From CAJCIY01 sp964245825 (GTDB lineage: Bacteria > Actinomycetota > Actinomycetes > Mycobacteriales > CAJCIY01), in assembly GCA_964245825.1 (NCBI GenBank), contig CAXTNT010000001.1, forward strand, positions 62,001 to 126,000: a stretch of DNA of 64,000 nt, written 5' to 3'. The notes below the pieces were generated by a model, which saw only the letters and a program-made list of their open reading frames with translations, was not told the DNA's origin and did no database searches. A program made the translations under genes and the position numbers. Positions within the stretch are counted from its first letter, which is position 1. Every line of letters starts with the position of its first letter. Below, one piece after another: positions 15,586 to 23,356 of this stretch.

Positions 15586-15670
15586 CCTGGCACGGCTGAG
15601 CCGATGACTCAGCCGATGACTCAGCCGATGACGCAGCCGATGACTCAACCGGTGGCTCAGCCGTGCCAGG
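15586..15670. terminator. Large hairpin between HNH gene and greA
   Basis: The 17-nt arm CCTGGCACGGCTGAGCC (15586-15602) pairs perfectly with GGCTCAGCCGTGCCAGG (15654-15670). The 51-nt loop is almost wholly a 12-bp tandem repeat. The greA stop codon (15657-15659) lies in the right arm, so transcripts from either side could fold it. Confidence 0.65.
15600..15659. repeat. 12-bp tandem repeat, five copies
   Basis: The unit GCCGATGACTCA starts at 15600, 15612, 15624 (one change), 15636 (exact) and 15648 (three changes). The unit contains the inner bases of the hairpin arms (CTCAGCC), which suggests the repeat grew by slippage from the terminator stem. Confidence 0.85.
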
Positions 15671-16154
15671 GCTCGACGCCGAGGATGTCGACGCGCATGG
15701 TCTTGCCGCCGGGTGTCTGGTACGACACGGAGTCGCCCGAGGAGTGGCCCAGCAACGCCGCGCCGAGCGGTGACTGTGGGGAGTAGACCTCCAACCCACC
15801 GCCGGCACCCTCGCGGGAGCCGAGCAGGAACTTCTCGCTGTCGCGGTCACCGGCGAAGCGCACCTCGACGACCATGCCGGCCGCGACCTTGCCGCCGGTG
15901 TCCGGCGCCTCGCCGACCTCGGCGTCGCGCAGCAGCTCGGTGAGCTGCCGGATACGGGCCTCCATCTTGCCCTGCTCCTCCTTGGCGGCGTGATAGCCGC
16001 CGTTCTCCTTGAGGTCGCCCTCGGAGCGCGCGGTCTCGATCTTCTCGACGATCTCGCTGCGACCGGGGCCGGAGAGGTGCTCGAGCTCCGCGCTCAGCCG
16101 GTCGAAGTCGGCCTGGGTCAGCCAGGTCGTCGCTGCGGTCGTCTGCTGGGTCAC
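15657..16154 (-). CDS. greA: Transcription elongation factor GreA
   Basis: 165 residues, standard length. The N-terminal coiled coil (about 5-80) ends in the tip region 'EGDLKENGGYHAAKEEQ', whose acidic residues (Asp, Glu) drive RNA cleavage in the polymerase secondary channel. The FKBP-like C-terminal domain starts near 85 and contains 'SPLGAALLGHSSGD'. It rescues backtracked RNA polymerase. The start is GTG 16154, chosen because AAGGGGAAG lies just upstream on this strand. DUF4307 and mca lie next to it, as in mycobacteria. Confidence 0.95.
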   Translation of the reverse strand: MTQQTTAATTWLTQADFDRLSAELEHLSGPGRSEIVEKIETARSEGDLKENGGYHAAKEEQGKMEARIRQLTELLRDAEVGEAPDTGGKVAAGMVVEVRFAGDRDSEKFLLGSREGAGGGLEVYSPQSPLGAALLGHSSGDSVSYQTPGGKTMRVDILGVEPWHG

Positions 16155-16249
16155 GGGACTTCCCCTTCGTCGCGGTTCGTCCGGTGCGCCGGTCGAGCGG
16201 AAAACGCTACACCGCCGGGGCGGCTCCGAGGGACGGGTTTTGCGCCGGC

Positions 16250-16672
16250 CTACGAGGTGTGCACCGTGTGGCAGCCGACGATGACCGCGGTGACCGCCTG
16301 GCCGGTCGTCGGAATGGTCACCCGGCGCACGGTCCGCGTCTGGTTGTGCGGGGTGGGGCCGACCGTGTCGGTGACGTCGCCGACGACCGAGTGGTCCTCG
16401 TCCTGCGCCTGCAGCTCGCAGGCCGACGTCGACAGCGTCGACTTGGTTACCTCGTACGAGAAGGTGAACGCCCGGGGGTCGCCCCCGACGAAGCCGCCCT
16501 CGATCTCGGCCTCCAGCGGATGGCTCTGGTGGAAGACGATGGCGACGACCACCGCGACCACCAACGCCGCGGCCACCAGCAGGACGAACCACACCGCCGC
16601 GGGCAGCTGCCGCGCCCGCGCCAGCGCCGCCGAGTGCTCGCCGGGCAGACCGCGGCCAACCCGCTCGGCCAC
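16250..16672 (-). CDS. DUF4307 membrane-anchored protein
   Basis: 140 residues: a short cytoplasmic N-terminus, one membrane helix 'PAAVWFVLLVAAALVVAVVVAI' in part (about 24-46), and an extracytoplasmic beta-rich domain with two cysteines ('STSACELQAQ' and 'VIVGCHTV') that may form a disulfide. It matches the DUF4307 family encoded between greA and mca in many Actinomycetes (Rv1081c position); function unknown. GTG 16672 was chosen because GGTGGAGG lies upstream; an in-frame start at 16777 would overlap mca. Confidence 0.8.
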   Translation of the reverse strand: MAERVGRGLPGEHSAALARARQLPAAVWFVLLVAAALVVAVVVAIVFHQSHPLEAEIEGGFVGGDPRAFTFSYEVTKSTLSTSACELQAQDEDHSVVGDVTDTVGPTPHNQTRTVRRVTIPTTGQAVTAVIVGCHTVHTS

Positions 16673-16708
16673 GGCACCTCCACCTCGTCGTCGTCGCTCC
16701 GGCCCTGC

Positions 16709-16714
16709 GAGGAT
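16709..16714 (+). promoter_or_regulatory. Possible -10 element of mca
   Basis: GAGGAT lies 6 nt before the mca ATG. Confidence 0.35.
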
Positions 16715-16720
16715 GCTGCC

Positions 16721-17617
16721 ATGTCGGACATCTCTGCGCCCGAGGCCGGGCTGCGGCTGCTCGCGGTCCACGCCCATCCCGACGACGAGTCGAGCAAGGG
16801 CGCCGCGACGATGGCCCTCTACGCGCGGGAGGGCGTGGAGGTCCTAGTGGTCACCTGCACCGGCGGCGAGCGCGGCGACATCCTCAACCCGGCGCTCGCC
16901 GACTCGGTGGACCCCGCGGACATGCCGGCGCTGCGCCGACGCGAGATGGCCGCCGCCGCCGAGATCCTCGGCGTCCGCCAGCAGTGGCTGGGCTTCGTCG
17001 ACTCCGGGCTGCCCGAGGGCGACCCGCTGCCGCCGCTGCCCGAGGGCTGTTTCGCGCTCGTCCCCCTCGAGGAGTCGGCGCCGCCGCTGGTGGAGATCAT
17101 CCGCAGCCTCCGCCCCCAGGTGATGCTCACGTACGACGAGAAGGGCGGCTACCCGCACCCCGACCACATCCGCACCCACGAGGTCTCGATGGCCGCGCTC
17201 GAGTGGGCCGCCGACCCGGCGTACCGACCCGACCTCGGCCCGGCGTGGGAGATCGAGAAGGTCTACTACCACCTGACCTTCCACAAGGCGCGTCTGCTCG
17301 CCCTCGACGAGGCGGCCCGGGCGGCGGGGCTCGAGTCGCCCTACGCCGAGTGGCTCGCGACGTGGAAGGACGATCCCGACGACCCCCGGCACGTGACCAC
17401 GGCGGTGCCGTGCGCGGAGTACTTCCCGCTGCGCGATCGCGCTCTGCTGGCCCACGCCTCGCAGGTGGACCCGGAGGGCCGCTGGTTCCGGCTGCCGATG
17501 GAGATCCAGGAGCGGGCCTGGCCCACCGAGGACTACGAGCTCGCCCGGTCCACGGTCCCGGTGCAGCAGCCGGAGGACGACCTGTTCGCCGGCGTCCGGG
17601 AGCGGGCCACGGCATGA
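16721..17617 (+). CDS. mca: Mycothiol S-conjugate amidase
   Basis: 298 residues of the LmbE/PIG-L deacetylase fold. Zinc ligands: His and Asp in 'VHAHPDDESSKGA' near residues 16-28 and His in 'GGYPHPDHIRTHEV' near 143. 'TCTGGERGD' and 'TYDEKGGYPHPDH' match Mca better than the deacetylase MshB, and the length fits. Mca cleaves mycothiol conjugates of toxins and electrophiles to release a mercapturic acid for export plus GlcN-inositol. The gene shows that the organism makes mycothiol. It diverges from DUF4307/greA and is followed after 10 bp by a small membrane protein. Confidence 0.93.
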   Translation: MSDISAPEAGLRLLAVHAHPDDESSKGAATMALYAREGVEVLVVTCTGGERGDILNPALADSVDPADMPALRRREMAAAAEILGVRQQWLGFVDSGLPEGDPLPPLPEGCFALVPLEESAPPLVEIIRSLRPQVMLTYDEKGGYPHPDHIRTHEVSMAALEWAADPAYRPDLGPAWEIEKVYYHLTFHKARLLALDEAARAAGLESPYAEWLATWKDDPDDPRHVTTAVPCAEYFPLRDRALLAHASQVDPEGRWFRLPMEIQERAWPTEDYELARSTVPVQQPEDDLFAGVRERATA

Positions 17618-17627
17618 TCGGCGAGGC

Positions 17628-17981
17628 GTGATCGGCGCATCCGTGGCACGCGTCGCGCTCGCTGCGACCTCGCCCGCCCCCACGCCGACCTCGACCGTTG
17701 TCACCCCCGGGTTCGGCCCCACCCCGGGCGGCTCGGGCGACGTCGGCGCGAGCGCCGGGCTCTACGCGTTCCTGATCGTCCTCGGGCTGATCCTGGTCAC
17801 CGTCGTGATCTTCATCTCCATGGACCGGTCGCTGAAGCGCGCCCGTGCCAACCTCGGCGGCAGCATCCTGCCCCGCCGCGAGGCCGACCGGCTGCCGGTC
17901 TCCGGGCTCGACGACCGGAGCCTCCCGCCGACGACCCGTGACGCCGAGCGCGCTCCCGACGAGGCGCCACCACCCGGCTGA
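17628..17981 (+). CDS. Small single-pass membrane protein downstream of mca
   Basis: 117 residues. An Ala/Thr/Pro-rich N-terminal part, probably outside the membrane, precedes one helix 'LYAFLIVLGLILVTVVIFI' (about 45-63), a basic stop-transfer segment 'MDRSLKRARANLGG', and a Pro- and charge-rich cytoplasmic tail. It occupies the position of the small membrane protein that follows mca in mycobacteria (Rv1083). Function is unknown; co-transcription with mca is likely from the 10-bp gap. The GTG start was chosen as the first start after the mca stop. Confidence 0.7.
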   Translation: MIGASVARVALAATSPAPTPTSTVVTPGFGPTPGGSGDVGASAGLYAFLIVLGLILVTVVIFISMDRSLKRARANLGGSILPRREADRLPVSGLDDRSLPPTTRDAERAPDEAPPPG

Positions 17982-17985
17982 CCGC

Positions 17986-18858
17986 TCAGGGGTGCAGCTC
18001 CATGGTGGCGCACTTGACCGCGCCGCCGGACCGGCGGAACTCGCCCATGTCGAGGCCGATGGTACGGAAACCCCTGTGCCGCAGGGATTCCGCCAGCCCG
18101 GTCGCGGCCCGCTCCAGCACCACGTGCAGGCCGTCGGACACCACGTTGAGGCCGAGTACGGCGGCGTCGGTCGGGCTGCACTCGACCAGCTCGTCGAACA
18201 CCCGGGCCAGGCGGGCGCGGCTCTCGGCGGAGAAGGCCGCCGGGAAGTACGCGGCGGTCCGGTCGTCGAGCACCCCCAGTGCGGTGTCGAGGTGGTAGTA
18301 CCGCTCGTCCACCAGCTCGAGGGCAACCACCTCGCGGCCGGCCGGGACGGCGAGCCGGCGGCCGATGTCGGCGGCGGCGCGCGGGTCGGAGCGAAACCCC
18401 GAGCCGACGAGCAGGTGCCGGCCGGCGACCAGTACGTCGCCCTCGCCCTCCAGCACGTACTCGGGCCGGTCGACGTGGACGCCCAGCCCGACCAGGAAGT
18501 CGTGGAAGGGACGCTCCTCGCCGGTGCGCTGCGGGAACCGGTAGCGGCTCGAGAGGGCGCGGCCGTCCACGACGACCCCGCCGTTGGCGGCGAACACCAT
18601 GTCGGGCTGTCCGGCGATCGGCTCCACGACGTGCACCTCGTGCCCGAGCGCGGCCAACGTGTCGTGCAGGGCCTGCCACTGCGCCGTGGCGCGGGCGTGG
18701 TCGATCGGCACGCCCGGATGCATCCAGGGGTTGATCGCGTAGACGACGTCGAAGAACGTCGGGCGGGCAAGGACGTAGCGCCGGCGGGTGGCGACGCGCC
18801 GTTGCGTCTGCGAGAGGGAACCAGGCCGCGGCGCCGGGAGAACGGCGTCGAGGGTCAT
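17986..18858 (-). CDS. ddaH: Dimethylargininase (DDAH)
   Basis: 290 residues of the amidinotransferase/guanidino-hydrolase fold. The N-terminal 'ARPTFFDVVYAINPWM' and 'PDMVFAANGGVV' (substrate-binding Asp/Asn), His in 'VSDGLHVVLE' near 248 and the catalytic Cys in 'GGAVKCATMELHP' at the end form the active site. It should hydrolyse N-omega-methylated arginine to citrulline and an amine; arginine deiminase activity cannot be excluded. An Lrp-family regulator is divergently encoded, which suggests amino-acid-responsive control. The start ATG 18858 has TACCGT 6 nt before it and no Shine-Dalgarno sequence. Confidence 0.88.
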   Translation of the reverse strand: MTLDAVLPAPRPGSLSQTQRRVATRRRYVLARPTFFDVVYAINPWMHPGVPIDHARATAQWQALHDTLAALGHEVHVVEPIAGQPDMVFAANGGVVVDGRALSSRYRFPQRTGEERPFHDFLVGLGVHVDRPEYVLEGEGDVLVAGRHLLVGSGFRSDPRAAADIGRRLAVPAGREVVALELVDERYYHLDTALGVLDDRTAAYFPAAFSAESRARLARVFDELVECSPTDAAVLGLNVVSDGLHVVLERAATGLAESLRHRGFRTIGLDMGEFRRSGGAVKCATMELHP

Positions 18859-18864
18859 GGAGGA

Positions 18865-18870
18865 ACGGTA
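18865..18870 (-). promoter_or_regulatory. Probable -10 element of ddaH
   Basis: TACCGT on the minus strand, 6 nt from the ddaH ATG. Confidence 0.45.
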
Positions 18871-18880
18871 CGACGGGATC

Positions 18881-18910
18881 CGGTGCGTCGTCTCCCGCGC
18901 CTCGGTGCGT
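18881..18910. promoter_or_regulatory. Direct repeat between ddaH and lrp promoters, candidate Lrp site
   Basis: CGGTGCGT occurs at 18881-18888 and again at 18903-18910, a 22-bp spacing (about two helical turns). Both copies lie between the two divergent -10 elements. Confidence 0.35.
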
Positions 18911-18918
18911 ATCAGCGC

Positions 18919-18924
18919 TAGATT
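18919..18924 (+). promoter_or_regulatory. Probable -10 element of the Lrp regulator gene
   Basis: TAGATT lies 7 nt before the ATG, with no Shine-Dalgarno sequence. Confidence 0.5.
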
Positions 18925-18931
18925 CTCGCGC

Positions 18932-19375
18932 ATGGACGCGATCGATCGCACGATCCTTGCGGCACTCGCCGAGGACGGCCGGCGGCCGTTCGCCGACCTC
19001 GGCGCGGAGACCGGACTGTCGCCGTCGGCCGCCAAGCGGCGGGTCGACCGGCTGCGCTCCCGGGGCCTGATCGCCGGCTTCACGGTGACGCTGGGCGGGG
19101 AGGCGCTGGCCTGGCGGACGCAGGCGTTCGTCGAGCTGTACTGCGACGGGAAGACCTCCCCAGCCGGCATCAAGCGGGCCGTGGTCAAGCACCCTGAGGT
19201 GGTAGCCGCGTACACGGTTACCGGCGACGCAGATGCCCTGCTGTCGGTGCGGGCGCGGGACACCGCGCACCTGGAGGAGGCCGTCGAGCGGATCCGCACC
19301 GAGCGCTTCGTCCTGCGGACCCGCACGACGCTGGTGCTGTCCCGTCTGGTCGACCGCCCGGCGCCGCTGGACTGA
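18932..19375 (+). CDS. Lrp/AsnC-family regulator next to ddaH
   Basis: 147 residues. The N-terminal helix-turn-helix is 'RRPFADLGAETGLSPSAAKRRVDRL' in part (about 17-41), followed by the RAM ligand-binding domain with 'VVAAYTVTGDADALLSVRARD' in part (about 90-110). It is expected to form dimers and octamers and to sense an amino acid; arginine-related ligands are plausible because it faces ddaH. It converges, 4 bp apart, with a second Lrp gene of a different subtype, so the window has two Lrp regulators back to back, each beside an amino-acid catabolic gene. Confidence 0.88.
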   Translation: MDAIDRTILAALAEDGRRPFADLGAETGLSPSAAKRRVDRLRSRGLIAGFTVTLGGEALAWRTQAFVELYCDGKTSPAGIKRAVVKHPEVVAAYTVTGDADALLSVRARDTAHLEEAVERIRTERFVLRTRTTLVLSRLVDRPAPLD

Positions 19376-19379
19376 GCTC

Positions 19380-19853
19380 TCAGGCGCTGGCGACCGCGAG
19401 CAGCGGAAGCGTGCGGTACGGCACCTCGGTCCTCAGCACGATCACGGTCGAGGTGCGGACGATGTCCTGCCCGGCCACCACCTCGTCGAGCACCCGCTGG
19501 AGGTCGGCGTTGTCCCGGGCGACCAGTCGGCACAGGAAGTCGCCGTTGCCCGAGATGGTGTGCGCCTCCAGCACCTCCGGGATGGTGCGCAGCCGGTTGC
19601 CGATCGCCGTGCGCCCCGCCCCCTGCCGGATCTCCAGGGTCACGAACGCGGTGACCGCGTACCCGAGCGCCGCCGGCGCAAGGTCCGGCCCGAAGCCCGT
19701 GACCACACCGTCGCGCTCGAGCCGGTCGAGCCGTGCCTGCACGGTGCCCCGCGCAACCCGCAGCCGGCGGCTGGCCTCGAGCATGCCGACCCGGGGCTCG
19801 GCGGCCAGCAGGGCCAGCAGGGCGGCGTCGAGGCGGTCGGTCACGGTGGACAT
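19380..19853 (-). CDS. Lrp/AsnC-family regulator of the tyrosine-degradation operon
   Basis: 157 residues. The DNA-binding part is 'VGMLEASRRLRVARGTVQARLDRL' in pieces (about 22-46), and the RAM domain includes 'EVLEAHTISGNGDFLCRLVARD' in pieces (about 92-113). It diverges from hpd across 126 bp, the usual position of a local activator or repressor of this pathway in actinobacteria; the ligand is probably tyrosine, phenylalanine or a keto acid (inference). Its ATG overlaps a GGACAT that recurs at 19881. Confidence 0.88.
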   Translation of the reverse strand: MSTVTDRLDAALLALLAAEPRVGMLEASRRLRVARGTVQARLDRLERDGVVTGFGPDLAPAALGYAVTAFVTLEIRQGAGRTAIGNRLRTIPEVLEAHTISGNGDFLCRLVARDNADLQRVLDEVVAGQDIVRTSTVIVLRTEVPYRTLPLLAVASA

Positions 19854-19868
19854 TATGCACAGATATTT

Positions 19869-19881
19869 CGGGCACTGCCCG
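19869..19881. promoter_or_regulatory. Palindrome in the lrp-hpd intergenic region
   Basis: CGGGCA and TGCCCG flank a central C (13 bp). It is 16 bp before the regulator start and about 100 bp before hpd, a plausible Lrp operator. Confidence 0.4.
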
Positions 19882-19979
19882 GACATCCTGCGCAGACTGG
19901 TGGTTCGGCAGACCGGTGCTTGTCCGGCACCCTCCCGCTGCGGTGTGCTCCTCCTACGCCCGAGATGCCGGAGGTAGTC

Positions 19980-21119
19980 ATGACCGTCACCGCAGACCGC
20001 CCGCAGCAGGCCGAGGTCGACCCGCTCTCCCTCGAGGGCATCTACGCGGTCGTCTTCGCCGTCGGCAACGCCCGACAGGCCGCGCACTTCTACTCCACCG
20101 CGTACGGCATGCGGGTGGTGGCCTATCGCGGCCCGGAGACCGGCGACCGCGACGTGGCCGGGTACGTGCTGGAGGCGGGGCCGGGCAGCGACCCGGCGCG
20201 CTTCGTGGTGCTGGCCCCGGTGCACGCCGACACGCCGCTCGGCGAGCACGTGGCGCAGCACGGCGACGGTGTCGTGGACGTCATGCTGCGGGTCGCCGAT
20301 GCCCGCGCCGCGTTCGCGGCCGCCGTGGCCCGCGGGGCGATCGCCGCCCAGGCTCCGCAGGAGGTGAGCGACGCGGACGGCACCGCCACCCTGGCGGCGA
20401 TCCACACCTTCGGCGAGACCCGGCACTCCTTCGTCTCCTTCGACTCCTACGACGGTCCGTACCTGCCGGGCTGGGTCGACCGACCACCGCTGACGACGCC
20501 GGCGCCCCAGCACTTCTGGACCGCCATCGACCACGTGGTCGGGAACGTCGAGCTTGGCCGCATGGACGAGTGGGTGGGCTTCTACCACCGCGTGCTCGGC
20601 TTCACCGACATGGCGGAGTTCGTCGGGGCGGACATCGCGACCGAGTACTCCGCGCTGATGAGCAAGGTCGTGGCCAACGGCACGCGGAAGGTCAAGTTCC
20701 CGCTGAACGAGCCGGCGGCCGGCAAGAAGCGCTCGCAGATCGACGAGTATCTCGACTTCTACGGCGGGCCCGGCGTCCAGCACATCGCGCTGGCGACGGC
20801 GGACATCGTCGCGAGCGTCGAGGCGATGTCGGCAGCCGGTGTCGAGTTCCTCGACACCCCCGAGTCGTACTACGACGAGCTCGCCGACTGGGTCGGCGAC
20901 ACGCGGGTGCCCGTGGAGACGCTGCGGCGGCTGCGGATCCTGGCCGACCGCGACGAGGACGGGTACCTGCTGCAGGTCTTCACCAAGCCGGTCCAGGACC
21001 GGCCGACGGTGTTCTTCGAGCTGATCGAACGGCACGGCTCGCAGGGCTTCGGCAAAGGCAACTTCAAGGCCCTGTTCGAGGCGATCGAGCGCGAGCAGAG
21101 CCGACGGGGGAACCTCTGA
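19980..21119 (+). CDS. hpd: 4-Hydroxyphenylpyruvate dioxygenase
   Basis: 379 residues, two vicinal-oxygen-chelate repeats. Iron ligands are His in 'WTAIDHVVGNV' near residue 184, His in 'GVQHIALATAD' near 266 and Glu in 'VFFELIERHGSQGFG' near 346. The C-terminal helix 'NFKALFEAIEREQ' closes the active site as in other HPPDs. It converts 4-hydroxyphenylpyruvate to homogentisate. The ATG has GGAGG 7 nt upstream. Its stop overlaps the start of the aminotransferase gene, followed by hmgA, so this is a tyrosine/phenylalanine catabolic operon. Confidence 0.95.
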   Translation: MTVTADRPQQAEVDPLSLEGIYAVVFAVGNARQAAHFYSTAYGMRVVAYRGPETGDRDVAGYVLEAGPGSDPARFVVLAPVHADTPLGEHVAQHGDGVVDVMLRVADARAAFAAAVARGAIAAQAPQEVSDADGTATLAAIHTFGETRHSFVSFDSYDGPYLPGWVDRPPLTTPAPQHFWTAIDHVVGNVELGRMDEWVGFYHRVLGFTDMAEFVGADIATEYSALMSKVVANGTRKVKFPLNEPAAGKKRSQIDEYLDFYGGPGVQHIALATADIVASVEAMSAAGVEFLDTPESYYDELADWVGDTRVPVETLRRLRILADRDEDGYLLQVFTKPVQDRPTVFFELIERHGSQGFGKGNFKALFEAIEREQSRRGNL

Positions 21120-21131
21120 TGCTCCCGGTCC

Positions 21132-22172
21132 GTGTCCGCGCGGCGGTCGCAGCCGCGCCGCCCTACGTGCCGGGCCGACGGCCGGACGGGACGCACCGGG
21201 TGGCCCGCCTCGCGTTTCTACGAGCTGTTTATCCCGTCTCTTCCGTTGCGGGACAGCACCTTTCACCGCTACCCGGAGTCGACGGCGCTGGAGTTGCGCG
21301 TCGCGCTGGCGGCCCACCTGGGGGTCGACGTCGAGGCCGTCGTCGCCTCCCCGGGCTCGGTCGCGCTCTGCCGACTGCTGGTGGAGAGCGTCTGCGACCC
21401 GGGCGATTCCGTGGTCTTCGCCTGGCGGTCGTTCGAGGCGTACCCGATGCTGGCCTCGCTCGCGGACGCGGTCGGGGTGGCGGTGCCGCTGACCGAGACC
21501 GGGGAGCACGACCTGCCGGCGATGGCCGCGGCGGTGACCGACCGGACCCGGTTGATCTTCGTCTGCTCGCCCAACAACCCGACCGGTCCGGTGGTGACGG
21601 CGGCGGCGTTCGAGACCTTCCTCGCCGCGGTGCCGGCCGACGTGCTCGTCGTGCTGGACGAGGCGTACGTCGAGTTCGTGGCTTCCACCGCCGACGCGCC
21701 GGACGGTCTGGCGCTGCTTGCCCGCCACCCGAACCTGCTGCTGCTACGGACCTTCTCCAAGGCGTACGGCTTGGCCGGCGCGAGGGTCGGCTACGGTGTC
21801 TGCGACCCGGCGCTGGCCGGCTTGCTGCGCTCGGCACAGGTGCCGTTCGCGGTGGCCCAGCCCTCGATCGAGCTGGCGGTGGCGGCGCTCGGCGTCGACC
21901 TTGCTCCCCGGGTCCGAGAGATCGTCGCCCGCCGGGAGGAGTTTGTACGCTGGCTGGCCGGTGTCGGGGTGACGGTTCCGCCCGCGCACGGCAACTTCGT
22001 CTGGCTGCCGGTTGGCGGCCAGGCTGCCCCGATCGCTGCGGCCCTGGCGGAGCGCCGCGTCCTGGTGCGACCGTTCGCCGGTGAGGGGATCCGGGTGACG
22101 ATCGGGGACGAGGCGGAGATGGCGATGATGCGGACCGCCCTCGTCGACATCCTGACGCCGGCGGCGGCCTGA
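21132..22172 (+). CDS. HisC-like aromatic aminotransferase, N-terminus apparently frameshifted
   Basis: Class I/II PLP aminotransferase of the HisC/Pat group: 'FVCSPNNPTG' near residue 140, 'VVLDEAYVEF' near 174, and the PLP lysine in 'RTFSKAYGLAGARVGYG' near 206. In the pathway it would make 4-hydroxyphenylpyruvate from tyrosine. The natural start seems to be ATG 21119, which overlaps the hpd stop and reads a normal N-terminus ('VRAAVAAAPPYVPG', 'HRVARLA') up to 21214. One surplus base, probably in the TTT at 21215-21217, then shifts to the frame that carries 'FHRYPESTALELR' onward. The GTG at 21132 gives an uninterrupted frame but a nonsense N-terminus. The conserved N-terminal Ser-Asn-Glu loop is not recognisable. 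Confidence 0.75.
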   Translation: MSARRSQPRRPTCRADGRTGRTGWPASRFYELFIPSLPLRDSTFHRYPESTALELRVALAAHLGVDVEAVVASPGSVALCRLLVESVCDPGDSVVFAWRSFEAYPMLASLADAVGVAVPLTETGEHDLPAMAAAVTDRTRLIFVCSPNNPTGPVVTAAAFETFLAAVPADVLVVLDEAYVEFVASTADAPDGLALLARHPNLLLLRTFSKAYGLAGARVGYGVCDPALAGLLRSAQVPFAVAQPSIELAVAALGVDLAPRVREIVARREEFVRWLAGVGVTVPPAHGNFVWLPVGGQAAPIAAALAERRVLVRPFAGEGIRVTIGDEAEMAMMRTALVDILTPAAA

Positions 22173-23344
22173 TGCCGTACTACCGCCGGGTCGGGTCGGT
22201 CCCGCCGAAGCGCCACACCCAGTTCCGCCGGGACGACGGGTCACTGCACGCCGAAGAGCTGATGGGCGCCGACGGCTTCTCGGCCGAGAGCGCCCTGCTC
22301 TACCACCTGCACCCGCCGACTGCACTGGTGTCCGCAGCCACGGTCAGCTCCCCCGAGGAGGTGCTTACCTCGCCGGAACCGCTGCTGCCGCGGCACTTCC
22401 GTACCCACGCGCTGCCGGTGGGTGGCGACCTTGTGACCGGCCGGCAGCTGCTCGCCGGCAACGCGGACGTCCGCATCTCCTACGCCGCGGCCGAGCTCTC
22501 CTCGCCGCTCTTCCGAGACGCCGTCGGCGACCAGCTCGTCTTCGTGGAGACCGGGGACGGCACCTTGGAGAGCGTCTTCGGGACGCTGCCGGTCCGGGCC
22601 GGCGACTACGTCGTGGTCCCCGCAGGGGTCACCCACCGGTGGACGGTGGTGGACGGCCCGCTGCGCGCCCTGATCATCGAGGCGGTCGGTTCGCACGTCG
22701 GGCCACCGGCGCGGTACCTGACGCCGCGCGGTCAGTACCTCGAGGGCTCGCCGTTCTGCGAGCGCGACCTGCGCGGCCCGGTGATGCCGCTGCTGGCGCC
22801 CGACGGACCGGCCGAGGTGCTGGTGCGACGCCGGACCGCGACGGGCACCAGCGTGACCCGGTACGGGTACGCCCATCACCCCTTCGACGTCGTCGGATGG
22901 GACGGCTGCCTCTACCCGTGGGCCCTGTCGGTGCACGACCTCGCGCCGCTGGCCGGTGCGCTCCACCAGCCGCCACCGGTCCACCAGACCTTCGCCGGCA
23001 ACGGCTTCGTCGTCGCGACCTTCGTGCCGCGGGTCGTCGACTGGCATCCGGACGCCGTGCCCGCGCCGTACAACCACAGCAACGTCGACTCCGACGAGGT
23101 GCTGTTCTACGTCGACGGCGCCTTCAGCTCGCGGGCGGGCTCGGGCATCGGCGTCGGGTCGATCTCCCTGCACCCGGCTGGCTTCGTGCACGGCCCGCAG
23201 CCCGGCGCGGTCGAGCGCTCACTCGGCGTGCCGCGGGTCGAGGAGCTGGCGGTCATGATCGATACCTTCGCGCCCCTGCAGCTCGCGCCGGCGGCCGCCG
23301 CCTGCGAGGACGGCGACTACGCCTGGAGCTGGTCGCGCGGATAG
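22172..23344 (+). CDS. hmgA: Homogentisate 1,2-dioxygenase
   Basis: 390 residues; the N-terminus 'MPYYRRVGSVPPKRHTQFR' is typical of the bacterial enzyme. The iron site in the C-terminal cupin comprises residues within 'YNHSNVDSDEVLFYVDG' (about 299-315, with the Glu ligand) and 'HPAGFVHGPQPG' (about 331-344). It opens the homogentisate ring to maleylacetoacetate. ATG overlaps the preceding stop (TGATG), showing translational coupling. The later enzymes (maleylacetoacetate isomerase, fumarylacetoacetase) are not in the window. Confidence 0.94.
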   Translation: MPYYRRVGSVPPKRHTQFRRDDGSLHAEELMGADGFSAESALLYHLHPPTALVSAATVSSPEEVLTSPEPLLPRHFRTHALPVGGDLVTGRQLLAGNADVRISYAAAELSSPLFRDAVGDQLVFVETGDGTLESVFGTLPVRAGDYVVVPAGVTHRWTVVDGPLRALIIEAVGSHVGPPARYLTPRGQYLEGSPFCERDLRGPVMPLLAPDGPAEVLVRRRTATGTSVTRYGYAHHPFDVVGWDGCLYPWALSVHDLAPLAGALHQPPPVHQTFAGNGFVVATFVPRVVDWHPDAVPAPYNHSNVDSDEVLFYVDGAFSSRAGSGIGVGSISLHPAGFVHGPQPGAVERSLGVPRVEELAVMIDTFAPLQLAPAAAACEDGDYAWSWSRG

Positions 23345-23356
23345 TGCTCAGCGCGG

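Noticed and set aside
15600..15659. Short CRISPR-like array
   Set aside because: The units are contiguous 12-mers with no spacers.
15604..15786. A small ORF starting with repeated Met-Thr-Gln-Pro units
   Set aside because: It is the tandem repeat in the greA terminator read in frame and then runs antisense to greA. No ribosome site precedes it.
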